Shown here piece by piece: positions 1 through 8,289 of a DNA stretch of 64,000 nucleotides; position 1 is the stretch's first letter; every line of letters begins with the position of its first letter. The notes beneath the pieces were generated by a model. The model ran no database searches and was not told the origin of the DNA. It saw nothing but the letters and a program-made list of their open reading frames with translations. Source of the DNA: Agrobacterium larrymoorei (GTDB taxonomy: Bacteria; Pseudomonadota; Alphaproteobacteria; Rhizobiales; Rhizobiaceae); contig NZ_JAAMFB010000026.1 of the NCBI RefSeq assembly GCF_013322225.1, forward strand, positions 1-64,000, in the 5' to 3' direction. Made by a program: the position numbers and the translations under genes.

Positions 1-3
1 TCC

Positions 4-43
4 TGAGTCCGCCCAATTAGGGTGAGTCCGGCGAATTGGGTGA
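4..43. repeat. Two tandem 18-19 base repeats at left edge
   Basis: Two adjacent copies, TGAGTCCGCCCAATTAGGG and TGAGTCCGGCGAATTGGG, are followed by a third TGA. The inner CCCAATT and AATTGGG also form an inverted repeat. It may be the remnant of an element end, but no transposase is next to it. The rest of 44-200 shows nothing I can assign. Confidence 0.4.
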
Positions 44-200
44 ATGCCTTGTTCTTTGGAATCAGCGAGATAGAATCCGCTCGATAAGGACGGCCGACAC
101 TGTAACGTCGTAGCAAATGACGATCTCAGCGACCAAAAACAGGATGGGAAATGTGGGCAAGACACAAAACCGGGACGATGTAGGCCTTGCCGCGCGGCGG

Positions 201-632
201 CTACTCGCTTCGTGCCGCGGCAGAATGGCGCTGCGCCCGCGCCAGTTCTACAAACCGGCGCTTAACCTCGTCAAACAGGACTGGTGGCAGCGCGCCGTAA
301 TAGCCGGTTTCACCGTCTATCGGCCTGACGTCGGGTCCGGGCCAGACGAAGCGGTTGCTTTCGGTCAGAACAATCCACGAGCGTTCGTCATCAAGTCCCA
401 GGCGCCGTTTGGTGGTCGCCGGAATTTCAACAGCGTCTTGCGGATCGGACGGCGGCGAATGCGTGATAGGCAGAACCCGCACTGCCGGCGTTCCGTCTTC
501 CAGTGTGGCAACAATCGCCAGGACCACCACGGGACGGTCCTTGTCGCCTTCCTCACGGCCTTCGAGATGCTGCCAATGCCAAAGATATGAGTATCGAAAC
601 AGCCAGCCTACCTTCGGTTCAGTCGGCAGCAT
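201..632 (-). CDS. PemK/MazF-like type II toxin
   Basis: A 143-residue protein with the PemK/MazF-like SH3-barrel look: an N-terminal GWLFRYSYLWHWQHLEGREEG stretch in shortened form (GWLFRYSYLW near 9-18), then DRPVVVLAIV near 33, characteristic of toxins that cut mRNA. It is the downstream gene of a two-gene operon; its start overlaps the 3' end of the Phd-type antitoxin by 14 bases, the usual antitoxin-first order. The likely role is endoribonuclease toxin and plasmid addiction. The family is clear at the level of this group, but RNA specificity cannot be read from sequence. Confidence 0.8.
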   Translation of the reverse strand: MLPTEPKVGWLFRYSYLWHWQHLEGREEGDKDRPVVVLAIVATLEDGTPAVRVLPITHSPPSDPQDAVEIPATTKRRLGLDDERSWIVLTESNRFVWPGPDVRPIDGETGYYGALPPVLFDEVKRRFVELARAQRHSAAARSE

Positions 633-897
633 GCTTGTCCGTCAACAGTTCGGCATTGAGATGATCCAGACTAGGCTCCATCTGCGATCCTTCAATAGCG
701 TCGAGCTCATCGTCGCCGAGCATCGCCGAAAGTTCGACCCGGCGGTCACGCTTAGCCAGACGCACATAGTCTTCATAGGCGATCAGAACCGTACGGGGCC
801 GACCATTCTTGGTAATGATCACCGGCTCGCGAACGGCCGCATCCTGATAAGCCCCGAAATTTTTCGAAACCGCCGCGGCGGTAACCGTGGATGTCAT
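619..897 (-). CDS. Phd/YefM-type antitoxin
   Basis: A 92-residue protein starting at the ATG at 897, chosen because AAAGGAG lies eight bases upstream; a longer frame upstream lacks such a site. The N-terminal half (TVTAAAVSKNFGAYQDAA, then PVIITKNGRPRTVLIAYEDY) is the Phd/YefM DNA-binding fold. The acidic C-terminal tail would wrap the toxin. It overlaps the PemK-like toxin gene by 14 bases. Phd-family antitoxins repress their own operon, and an inverted repeat lies just upstream. Confidence 0.85.
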   Translation of the reverse strand: MTSTVTAAAVSKNFGAYQDAAVREPVIITKNGRPRTVLIAYEDYVRLAKRDRRVELSAMLGDDELDAIEGSQMEPSLDHLNAELLTDKHAAD

Positions 898-911
898 GGC
901 AAAACTCCTTT

Positions 912-939
912 GTTCCGGAATATACGGGATTTCCGGAAC
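912..939 (-). promoter_or_regulatory. Inverted repeat, probable Phd autorepression operator
   Basis: GTTCCGGAA at 912-920 and TTCCGGAAC at 931-939 are perfect 9-base inverted arms separated by ten bases, immediately 5' of the antitoxin ribosome-binding site. Phd-type antitoxins bind such palindromes. It also lies 36 bases before the recombinase start on the other strand, so binding could affect both genes. Confidence 0.6.
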
Positions 940-974
940 TTTTGCAAACACGCGACAGAGATTGGCGGTGTGAG

Positions 975-2150
975 ATGAAACATGATTTGCAGATCCAGAC
1001 TGCCAAAAACAACGCCGTCCTGAAGAGAGCGGAGGAACTGGATGCACTTGACGCAATCCTGCCTTTCGATCGCCGCGATCAACTTGCAGATCTACTCACC
1101 GACGATGATGTCGCGACGCTCAAACATCTGGCCAGCGAGGGAATGGGCGACAACACCATGCGCGCATTGGCGTCGGATCTTGCTTATCTGGAAGCTTGGT
1201 GCGTGCTGGTAGCAGGTACTCCCCTCCCCTGGCCTGCGCCCGAAAGTCTGCTTCTGAAATTCGTCGCCCATCATCTCTGGGATCCAGTAGAGCGGGAAAC
1301 CAATGCCGATCACGGCATGCCCAACGACGTCGCGATCGCTCTCCGCCTCAAGGGCTTGCTGAGAAGCACCGGACCGCATGCGCCGGCGACCGTTCGCCGC
1401 CGCTTGACGAGTTGGTCGATCCTGACACGCTGGCGCGGGCTGACCGGATCGTTCTCGGTACCGTCGCTGAAAAGCGCACTCCGGTTGGCGGTTCGCGCCA
1501 GCAATCGTCCACGGCAGAGAAAAAGCAAAAAGGCTGTCACCGGCGATATCCTTGCCAAACTGCTGGCAGTTTGCACGGGCGATCGGTTGGTCGATATGCG
1601 TGATCGGGCGCTGCTCCTGATGGCTTTTGCGTCCGGCGGCAGACGCCGTTCCGAAGTGGCGGAACTGCGCGTCGAGGATCTGGTAGACGAGGAACCGGTT
1701 CGCGCCAATCCGGCTGACGAGCACTCCCCTCTGCTGCCCTGCCTGACGATCCATCTGGGCCGGACTAAGACTACCACGTCAGACGATGATGAACATGTCG
1801 TGCTGATCGGCCGCCCGGTTGTCGCGCTTAAGCATTGGCTTGAAGAGGCAAAGATCGAAGCGGGACCCGTCTTTCGGCGTATCGACCAGTGGGGTAACCT
1901 CGATCGGCGCGCGATGACGCCGCAGTCTGTAAACCTCATCCTGAAAACGCGCATCAAGCAGGCCGGGCTGGACCCGGCGCAATTTTCTGCACACGGACTT
2001 CGATCCGGTTATCTCACAGAAGCCGCCAACCGCGGCATTCCATTGCCTGAAGCCATGCAGCAATCCTTGCACAAGTCGGTCACTCAAGCGTCAGGGTACT
2101 ACAACAACACCGAACGCAAACTGGGACGCGCTGCCCGGTTGGTCGTTTGA
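975..2150 (+). CDS. Tyrosine recombinase (site-specific integrase)
   Basis: A 391-residue protein from the ATG at 975. The catalytic domain is in the C-terminal half: an arginine in GGRRRSEVAEL (around 223-231), HGLRSG (His340, Arg343), His366 in SLHKS, and the nucleophile in SGYYNN (Tyr375 or 376). The N-terminal third would be the SAM-like core-binding domain. Such enzymes integrate mobile DNA or resolve plasmid dimers. It is divergent from the Phd/PemK operon and is followed at 2320-2660 by a broken relative. No obvious attachment-site pair was found. Confident for family, uncertain for role. Confidence 0.9.
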   Translation: MKHDLQIQTAKNNAVLKRAEELDALDAILPFDRRDQLADLLTDDDVATLKHLASEGMGDNTMRALASDLAYLEAWCVLVAGTPLPWPAPESLLLKFVAHHLWDPVERETNADHGMPNDVAIALRLKGLLRSTGPHAPATVRRRLTSWSILTRWRGLTGSFSVPSLKSALRLAVRASNRPRQRKSKKAVTGDILAKLLAVCTGDRLVDMRDRALLLMAFASGGRRRSEVAELRVEDLVDEEPVRANPADEHSPLLPCLTIHLGRTKTTTSDDDEHVVLIGRPVVALKHWLEEAKIEAGPVFRRIDQWGNLDRRAMTPQSVNLILKTRIKQAGLDPAQFSAHGLRSGYLTEAANRGIPLPEAMQQSLHKSVTQASGYYNNTERKLGRAARLVV

Positions 2151-2319
2151 TCACAGTCTCGTAAACGCCAAACGCGCAAAGAGCCTCTCCTTCTGTGTAA
2201 CGCCGAATATACAGTTGTGAGAAGGCTAAAAGCCAAATCATCAAGTTGGTCATCATTCGAGTTGACAAAGTTGAGATCAGAACGATGCCTAGCGTGCAGC
2301 GCGTTTTTGAAACCGCAAG

Positions 2320-2660
2320 CAGGATGATACCGTCTATCTGACCGGCCGGTCGAGGCTCTCAATGCTTGGAAGTCCGCGGCCCAGATCAAAAAAGGCAGTG
2401 TGTTTCGGGGGATTGGGCTTTGGAGACGGTTTCCAATAGAGTGACTGAAGAGAGATCGATCAATGCGGTACTATGGCGGGATTGGAGAGTGCGGAGTTTT
2501 CTGCTCATGGGCTGCGGGTTAGGCTATCTAACGGCGGTGGCAAACCGAGGCATTTGCTACCTGAAGCGATGGCGCAGTTGCGTCATCTCGTTATTCAGCA
2601 GGCATCTAGCTAATTCAACAAAGCGCCGCGGTGCAGTGGACGATCCGCAAGGCGTCTTAG
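2320..2660 (+). pseudogene. Decayed C-terminal part of a second tyrosine recombinase
   Basis: Joining reading frames gives PVEALNAWKSAAQIKKGSVF near 2350, then FSAHGLR near 2499, then LGYLTAVANRGI and LPEAMAQLRHL in two further frames. These line up in order with the end of the intact recombinase at 975-2150 (RPVVALKHWLEEAKIEAGPVF, FSAHGLRSGYLTEAANRGI, LPEAMQQSLHK; each shortened here to the matching parts). At least three frame breaks and a destroyed nucleophile codon make it a remnant. 2151-2319 holds no gene I can see. Confidence 0.75.
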
Positions 2661-3478
2661 CTGATGGGATAGTATTCAACACGCTTCAGCGCTGAAAGTA
2701 GCGCTTGGGTGAACTTCCCATCGGTGGCGGAATCAGTCACGATGCAAGCCAGCGCCATCAACGTTTCTTCGGGGGAGCCGTCGCCCATTGATCTGAATCC
2801 ATGTGCAAACCGCGTTTCCTCGCAATACTCCCAAGTCGCTTTGTCTTGCGACGGGCCATCATTAACGGCCTTCTCAGGCGCAAGCCCCGAAGCGAAACCC
2901 TGGCGCAGAGAATCTAGATCTGACGAGCAAAATACTCCACACGGTAGTATAACAAACGCATCGAATGGGTAGCTGTTAGATCCGGATGCGGCAAATTCGT
3001 AGAGAAGATCGTCTCTTAACGTTGGCTCAATCTGAAACGCGAAAAGTAACCTCGTTGGCACATCGCAGTTGGTCTTTGCCGCAAATGCTTCAATCTTTTC
3101 CATTGCTTCACATGCAAGGGTAAGGGTATCGCGCGTTAGTGTTGACTTAACTTCGATCACCAGGCGAATATGCTCCCAAGTCACTACGGCATTAATTGAC
3201 CCGGCGTCGATCGGCCATGCCACTCCTTCAAACTCATCGAGAATGACAAGGTCTAGCTCGGGCTCTAACTGCTCGCCTCCAACGGCGCTCGCGAAAACAT
3301 TTGTGTGAGGTCGGTATCTCTTCGAGAGCCATGTAGCGATAAAGCTTGCTACGGCGTCTTCTCTAATTACGCCTTTGCCTCCTGGCAATTTGTGGGCAGC
3401 GCTACGATGAAACGCAGCCATCATTTCGTGGTAGTGGCCTAGCAGCGTTCTTGACAGTCTTGTTGGCGATTGCGTCAT
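2657..3478 (-). CDS. DUF6602-like protein with PD-(D/E)xK nuclease-like core
   Basis: A 273-residue protein. Residues around 72-112 give ELDLVILDEF (Asp76) followed by LVIEVKSTL (Glu109, Lys111), the D...ExK layout of PD-(D/E)xK nucleases, as in the DUF6602 group that carries G-x-x-E-x-x-DxV and EVKS signatures. No signal peptide or membrane segment. It is transcribed away from the HNH-Shedu gene next door, with 142 bases between. Its 3' end abuts the recombinase remnant. The position beside a Shedu-type gene suggests a defence role, but I know of no proven function. Confidence 0.65.
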   Translation of the reverse strand: MTQSPTRLSRTLLGHYHEMMAAFHRSAAHKLPGGKGVIREDAVASFIATWLSKRYRPHTNVFASAVGGEQLEPELDLVILDEFEGVAWPIDAGSINAVVTWEHIRLVIEVKSTLTRDTLTLACEAMEKIEAFAAKTNCDVPTRLLFAFQIEPTLRDDLLYEFAASGSNSYPFDAFVILPCGVFCSSDLDSLRQGFASGLAPEKAVNDGPSQDKATWEYCEETRFAHGFRSMGDGSPEETLMALACIVTDSATDGKFTQALLSALKRVEYYPIS

Positions 3479-3620
3479 CCAGGTCTCAATCCAAAACTCG
3501 GAAAATAGCCTATATGACTTGAGAGTCTTAAGGAATAGTCAGGTATAATGGCCTTTCAAAAGCGACATTGTCGCCACATGCAATCCATCCATTTGAAGTG
3601 GACTCGACACTCACCCGCGG

Positions 3621-4577
3621 GTGAAAGGATCCGAAAGTTCGATAATGTGCTATTCAAAAATCGATGAGCGAGTAATTCCTACCAGGCATATTCCCACAAA
3701 CAAGATCCGCTCAGTTGCAATGAAGCGAGCAGCATTCAGATGCAGCTTCGAAGGCTGTCAAACACCGATCAAAACAAATGAAGGTGCCGTAGTCCTCGAA
3801 ATAGCGCATATTCTTCCCAGAAGTCTGGGAGGCGATTCGAGCCTCGATAATATAATCGTGCTCTGCCCTAGTCATCATCGCCTTGTGGACATGTCTGAAC
3901 AAGAATTCGGACCAGACGTTCTGCGTCGGATGCGTGCGGATCATGAACAGCGTATTCTCAAGTCAGCAGAGAAGACAAACACTCCGCCGTCTCTTCTTCC
4001 GCAATCCACCAAGGTTTCGTTAAAACAAGCTCTCGAGTTCTGGGACAGCAACCGTGATTGCGACAATGAAGCAGTATGGCACCAGTTTTTTGTCACCAAT
4101 CCTCATATTCTGGCGCTCAGCCTCCCGGGTAACGCATTACAATTCGGAGACAAATGCTTCTTAGGCGGCAAAGACCTATTCAACCACAACGGAAGCATCG
4201 TTGATTTCCTGTACGTGCCGGAAACGCTGCAAGGGGTCACGCTTTTCGAAATCAAAACGCCTCAAAGTCCGCTGTTAGGATCAGAGTATCGAAACCGGTG
4301 TTTCCCGCCTTCTCTGGAACTTGCTGGATCCGTTGTCCAATCCCTTCATTATAGGAATCTTGCCTTCCGTCATCTGGATGAGCTAGTCAGTGGCTTGAAT
4401 CCAAAACCATCAACTTCGGCAGTGCACGCGGCTGTTATCGTTGGAAATCGCAACGTTTTAGGCGGTAATCAGGACAAGCAACGTAGCTTTGAGCTGTTCA
4501 AGGCAGCTGTCCGCGATGTGCAAATCATCACATACGACGAGCTGTTTGCGAAAGTCAAAGCTGTCTTGGAGCTGTAA
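3621..4577 (+). CDS. HNH endonuclease fused to Shedu-type (DUF4263) nuclease domain
   Basis: A 318-residue two-domain protein. Residues 35-95 are an HNH module with zinc-type cysteines (Cys41, Cys46, Cys82), AHILPRSLGG (His63), Asn77 and CPSHHRL. Residues about 145-318 match the Shedu SduA/DUF4263 core: EAVWHQFFVTNPHIL, then DFLYVP (Asp195) and LFEIKTP (Glu210, Lys212), then a glutamine in VVQSLHYR (Gln240). Shedu proteins are single-gene anti-phage nucleases in which varied N-terminal domains act as sensors; here the extra domain is itself a nuclease fold. The start could be 3621 or 3645. A P-loop-like gene follows by 50 bases on the same strand. Confidence 0.8.
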   Translation: MKGSESSIMCYSKIDERVIPTRHIPTNKIRSVAMKRAAFRCSFEGCQTPIKTNEGAVVLEIAHILPRSLGGDSSLDNIIVLCPSHHRLVDMSEQEFGPDVLRRMRADHEQRILKSAEKTNTPPSLLPQSTKVSLKQALEFWDSNRDCDNEAVWHQFFVTNPHILALSLPGNALQFGDKCFLGGKDLFNHNGSIVDFLYVPETLQGVTLFEIKTPQSPLLGSEYRNRCFPPSLELAGSVVQSLHYRNLAFRHLDELVSGLNPKPSTSAVHAAVIVGNRNVLGGNQDKQRSFELFKAAVRDVQIITYDELFAKVKAVLEL

Positions 4578-4627
4578 ATTCACTTGTTCGATGAACATTT
4601 CAAGGCACATTAATCTTACACCAGAGA

Positions 4628-5218
4628 GTGACTCCGGCAAACAAATTAGGAAATAGAGCTTTGAAAATAGCGCGGCGGCTTTTTATCGTACCCTTGGCTA
4701 ACGACCGTCATGGAAAATCGACAATTTTGAGAACTCTCGTTTCACAAGGTACTGGTCAGAAAATTGGCCATCACATGAAGGGGGTGCGGTCACTTGTTAG
4801 CCCTTGGGGTCGTCCTATCGACGCCTTCGTATTTGGCAGATCTTTCCAAGAGAAAGAGAAAGCGAAGTATGATTCCGTTGAAGCAGCTCTCAACGCCAAC
4901 GATGCTATGTGGCGGACACGAGAACTAATCATCATGCCAAGCCACGTGGCATCGAACGATCACATAGACATCAAGCAGATGATCGAAGTTGCCCATTCTG
5001 CCGGCTTTGATGCCATCGCCGCGTCCGTCGTTATGAGTTGGGAAAAGACCAAAGAGTGGGAAAAGGGTGATAATCGAGCCGATTTTGCTGCGATATGGCC
5101 GATGAACTGGGACGAGCGCTGGACGTTGCCAAACCCTTGGGCTGAAAAATATGAGGGCCAGCTTGAAGCTCTTGGGAATGACCTGTGGTCTTGGGTTGCC
5201 CGTGCATTAGCGTCATGA
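4628..5218 (+). CDS. Unknown protein with Walker A-like motif, possible HNH-Shedu partner
   Basis: A 196-residue protein that I do not recognise. It opens with a basic stretch and RLFIVPLANDRHGKST, where ANDRHGKS (24-31) fits the Walker A pattern [AG]xxxxGK[ST]. A hydrophobic strand ELIIMPSHV follows at about 99-107, but there is no convincing Walker B acid. No membrane segment. It lies 50 bases after the HNH-Shedu gene on the same strand, so the two are probably co-transcribed. It could be a small ATPase or NTP-binding partner of that defence protein, or unrelated cargo. Confidence 0.55.
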   Translation: MTPANKLGNRALKIARRLFIVPLANDRHGKSTILRTLVSQGTGQKIGHHMKGVRSLVSPWGRPIDAFVFGRSFQEKEKAKYDSVEAALNANDAMWRTRELIIMPSHVASNDHIDIKQMIEVAHSAGFDAIAASVVMSWEKTKEWEKGDNRADFAAIWPMNWDERWTLPNPWAEKYEGQLEALGNDLWSWVARALAS

Positions 5219-5326
5219 CAACTACAATTCGTATCAGCTTTGCACACAGGGGACCACGTTCCGAGTTCGGAAAACAGCCGCTTTGCTCATAAATTTGATT
5301 GCTCTGCTAGTCAAAGATATGGCCGG

Positions 5327-5881
5327 TTAACTGTCCGCGAACGACAGATATATCGCGCGAATTCCCCGAAGAATGTCCTGACGCTCCTTGTCCGGCCACG
5401 AATGGAACCCGAACAACTCCGTGCTATAGAAACCCATCAGCGCCAGATAGGCCATTAATGCCGCCTGTGGTCGCTCACCTGACGCCATCGCGTTCAAATC
5501 GAGGTCGGTCCAGTCTCGCATGAAGCGCTGGAGCCTATCATCGTTCGACATCGAAGCACTGAGGGTCACCGCAACGGCCTTGTCGATCTCGTCGATCTTC
5601 TTTTCGGCCGAAGCAATTCGACCGAAGAGTTCTGGATGCGGGGTATCGGCTGCCGCGCTCACGCATTCCGCGATATAGGCCATATCCGCCTTGACCCGGC
5701 GATCCACCAGAGCCTCGAGAAGAGCGCTCTTGGATTTGTGATCGTAGACAACCATCGCCTTGCTAACGCCGACCTCCTTGGCCACGGCATCAATTGACAG
5801 GCCCGTAGCGCCGAGACGAGCGACGACCCTTTCGGCGGCGTCAAGGATATCGTCATTGGTGATCTTCCGCGGCCGGCCCAT
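5327..5881 (-). CDS. TetR/AcrR-family repressor
   Basis: A 184-residue regulator. The N-terminal helix-turn-helix is typical (ITNDDILDAAERVVARLG, then LSIDAVAKEVGVSKAMVVYD), and the C-terminal helical domain would bind a ligand. It is divergent from the MFS exporter at 5965 with 83 bases between, the classic layout of a repressor and its drug pump. Two palindromes centred on ACGATCGT in the gap are likely operators, so it probably represses both genes until an exported compound binds. Confidence 0.9.
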   Translation of the reverse strand: MGRPRKITNDDILDAAERVVARLGATGLSIDAVAKEVGVSKAMVVYDHKSKSALLEALVDRRVKADMAYIAECVSAAADTPHPELFGRIASAEKKIDEIDKAVAVTLSASMSNDDRLQRFMRDWTDLDLNAMASGERPQAALMAYLALMGFYSTELFGFHSWPDKERQDILRGIRAIYLSFADS

Positions 5882-5906
5882 TTCATCTCCTTGTCAGGCT
5901 TGAATG

Positions 5907-5950
5907 ATATACGAACGATCGTATATAAACGCAATATCTAAACGATCGTT
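5907..5950. promoter_or_regulatory. Two TetR-type operators between repressor and exporter
   Basis: 5907-5926 is a perfect inverted repeat with 8-base arms ATATACGA and TCGTATAT around ACGA. 5941-5950 is the palindrome AACGATCGTT. Both share the core ACGATCGT and lie between the divergent TetR and MFS starts. Confidence 0.65.
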
Positions 5951-5964
5951 CAGTAATTGGTGAC

Positions 5965-7455
5965 ATGATGCATACCCCCAACCGTTGGCTTGTCCTCGCC
6001 GCCGTGATGATGGCATTTACGCCCGTTGTCGTGGATATGACGATCCTTCACATCGCCGTCCCGTCCCTCACGCTTGCACTGTCCGCGTCCGGTACAGAGG
6101 TCCTGTGGATCATCGACATCTATCCGCTGGTCATGGCAGGCCTGCTGGTGCCGATGGGTACCCTGGCGGACAAAGTCGGATGCCGCCGGCTGCTTCTTGT
6201 CGGTCTCGGCATTTTCACATTCGCTTCGGTTGCTGCAGCTTTCTCAACGTCTGCAAGCATGTTGATTGCCGCCCGCGCCGTCCTCGGTGTCGGCTCGGCG
6301 ATGATCATGCCCTGTGTGCTCGCCGTCATCCGGCAGACATTCGAAGACGATGCCGAACGGGCGACCGCGCTCGGCGCATGGAGCGTCGTCGGAATGGCGG
6401 GCGCGGCGATCGGGCCCTTGGCGGGTGGGCTTCTGCTTGAGCACTTCTGGTGGGGTTCTGTCTTTCTCGTGAACGTGCCGATCATGATGATCGTTATTCC
6501 GATGGTCTGGATTTTGATCCCCAGACGGTCTGGAAATGCCTCGGCAAGTTGGAAGCCAGGTCAGGCCCTGATTGTCATCGCGGGCCTGATGCTTACCGTC
6601 TATGGAATCAAGACGGGGGTCAAGACCAACCTAGACGGCCAATCCGTCACAACACTGCTGGCGGGCGCAGTTCTGCTGGCCTGGTTCGGCCGGATGCAGA
6701 TGACGTCGAAGACGCCGATGCTGGACCTCTCCCTGCTTGCAAAGCCGACGATCGCGGTCGGCTTCCTCATGGCCTTTGTCGCCAGCGGTTCACTGGCGGG
6801 ATTCGAACTCGTCCTTGCGCAGGAACTGCAATTCGTCCTTGGCAAGACCCCGCTCGAGGCCGGCATGTTCATGCTGCCGCTTGTCATCGCCGCTGCGGTC
6901 GGCGGTCCGGTCGGAGGTAAGCTCGCGACGTGGTTTGGACTACGCTCGGTGGCTTCCCTATCGATGGCTGTCGCCGCGGCTTCGCTGGCCGCGCTTGCTT
7001 TTGCCGATTTCAAGAATGCTGGGGTCGTCGTTCCCGCCCTGCTGGCCGCCCTTGGTTTCGCGCTCGGGGTTGGACTGCTGGCATCATCGATCGCAATTAT
7101 GGGAAGCGCGCCTGAAGAGAAAGCAGGTGCGGCTGGCGCGCTCGAAAGCACGGGTTACGAGCTTGGAGGCGGACTGGGTATCACCATCTTTGGCGTCCTG
7201 GTGAACTCCATCTATCGAAACTCCTTCATACCACCCGCTGGCGCTGTCGAGTCCGCGTCGAACTCGATCGGCGAGGCCATGACGGCCGCGAATTCTGCGG
7301 GAGGCACCCTCGGATCCGAGATTGCTGCGGCGGCGAGGTTCGCATTCGTCGATGCGCACGGTACCGTATTAATCTCGGTCTCGCTGATCATCGCGTTGCT
7401 GGCAATCGTGGTCTTTGCGTCTTTGCGTGGGGTGAAGATCGCGACGTCACACTGA
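5965..7455 (+). CDS. MFS multidrug exporter of the 14-helix DHA2 type
   Basis: A 496-residue integral inner-membrane protein with about 14 hydrophobic segments. Helix 1 ends in DMTILHIAVPSL, the D-x-T-I-x-x-A-P signature of the DHA2 (EmrB/QacA/SmvA-like) family. GTLADKVGCRRLLLVG after helix 2 is motif A, and GAAIGPLAGG matches motif C of antiporters. It would export drugs or cations in exchange for protons. The start is ATGATG at 5965/5968. Expression is probably controlled by the divergent TetR. The substrate cannot be told from sequence. Confidence 0.85.
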   Translation: MMHTPNRWLVLAAVMMAFTPVVVDMTILHIAVPSLTLALSASGTEVLWIIDIYPLVMAGLLVPMGTLADKVGCRRLLLVGLGIFTFASVAAAFSTSASMLIAARAVLGVGSAMIMPCVLAVIRQTFEDDAERATALGAWSVVGMAGAAIGPLAGGLLLEHFWWGSVFLVNVPIMMIVIPMVWILIPRRSGNASASWKPGQALIVIAGLMLTVYGIKTGVKTNLDGQSVTTLLAGAVLLAWFGRMQMTSKTPMLDLSLLAKPTIAVGFLMAFVASGSLAGFELVLAQELQFVLGKTPLEAGMFMLPLVIAAAVGGPVGGKLATWFGLRSVASLSMAVAAASLAALAFADFKNAGVVVPALLAALGFALGVGLLASSIAIMGSAPEEKAGAAGALESTGYELGGGLGITIFGVLVNSIYRNSFIPPAGAVESASNSIGEAMTAANSAGGTLGSEIAAAARFAFVDAHGTVLISVSLIIALLAIVVFASLRGVKIATSH

Positions 7456-7588
7456 CAATTCCAAAGGCACTCCTCGCTACTGCGACCGGCGTCTCTTTAG
7501 GAAAGGCCATGACGAAGTCGGAGAAGCCACTAGCGGACTTCGCCCGTTAGAGTGCCATTTCACCCTCAGCCGGAACGAAGTCCAGAAC

Positions 7589-7894
7589 TCAGTTCGACAA
7601 CGCTCGTAGCACTGCCTCGGGTTCTCTTTCCATTACACGAAGAAGCGTTCGAGCAGCGCCTGACGGCTGCCGGGCCCCCTGCTCCCACTTTTTGTATCCT
7701 GAAGCACTCGTGCCGAGAAATGCAGCCATTTCATCTTGCGTCAGGTGCAGCTTTTGGCGAATTGCTTTTGCGTCCACGGTTTCCAGATCAACGGTAGTGA
7801 CGCGTAGTCCAACCACGTCCTTACCCTGGGCATGTCCCAGAGCTTCTGTCATAGCCTGAATCAAATCCTCGCCGAATTTTGTCGTCTCGCTCAT
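7589..7894 (-). CDS. XRE-family antitoxin (HigA/NadS-like)
   Basis: A 101-residue protein whose C-terminal half is a Cro/C1 helix-turn-helix (IRQKLHLTQDEMAAFLGTS, GYKKWEQGARQPSGAA, LLRVME). The layout, with DNA-binding domain at the C-terminal side and the gene placed after the toxin, is that of HigA/NadS-type antitoxins. Its ATG overlaps the toxin stop by four bases, so translation is coupled. It likely represses the operon from near 8230-8260. Confidence 0.8.
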   Translation of the reverse strand: MSETTKFGEDLIQAMTEALGHAQGKDVVGLRVTTVDLETVDAKAIRQKLHLTQDEMAAFLGTSASGYKKWEQGARQPSGAARTLLRVMEREPEAVLRALSN

Positions 7895-8229
7895 GGTTTG
7901 CTCCTGTACGTCGCTTTGATCGCCTTCGCGAACGCAGCAACCGCCTTGGCCTCTTCCGGCTTTAAATCGGTCTTTTCATTCTTGCCGTAGACGAGAAGCG
8001 CATAGATGGGCGCGTCGTCGCCGTACCAGTAATAGATAACGCGGGCACCACCCCGTTTGCCTTTACCTTTGGCACCAAATCGCAGCTTTCGGACACCACC
8101 CGCACCCGGTATTTCATCACCAGTCAGAGGATGGGCCGCGAGAAAATCAATCAGATCCTTGCGCTCGTCGTCGGTAAACAGAGCTGCGGCCTGTTTGACG
8201 AAGAGCGATGTTTCAGCGACTGTTTGCAT
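7891..8229 (-). CDS. RelE/HigB-superfamily toxin
   Basis: A 112-residue basic protein. The segment IPGAGGVRKLRFGAKGKGKRGGARVIYYW and then IYALLVYGKNEKTDL (given here as parts: GVRKLRFGAKGKGKRGG, ARVIYYW, LLVYGKNEKTDL) is the signature of the RelE-like group paired with XRE antitoxins. It would act as a ribosome-dependent or free mRNA interferase. First gene of a two-gene operon, toxin first as in higBA. The region 8230-8289 upstream carries an imperfect ATAACCC/GTTAT dyad at 8238-8258 that could be the operator. Confidence 0.8.
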   Translation of the reverse strand: MQTVAETSLFVKQAAALFTDDERKDLIDFLAAHPLTGDEIPGAGGVRKLRFGAKGKGKRGGARVIYYWYGDDAPIYALLVYGKNEKTDLKPEEAKAVAAFAKAIKATYRSKP

Positions 8230-8289
8230 ATTGCCCTATAACCCATTGGGGTAGTTATGATGATTGGACGAGTTTTTGTCAATGGTCAT

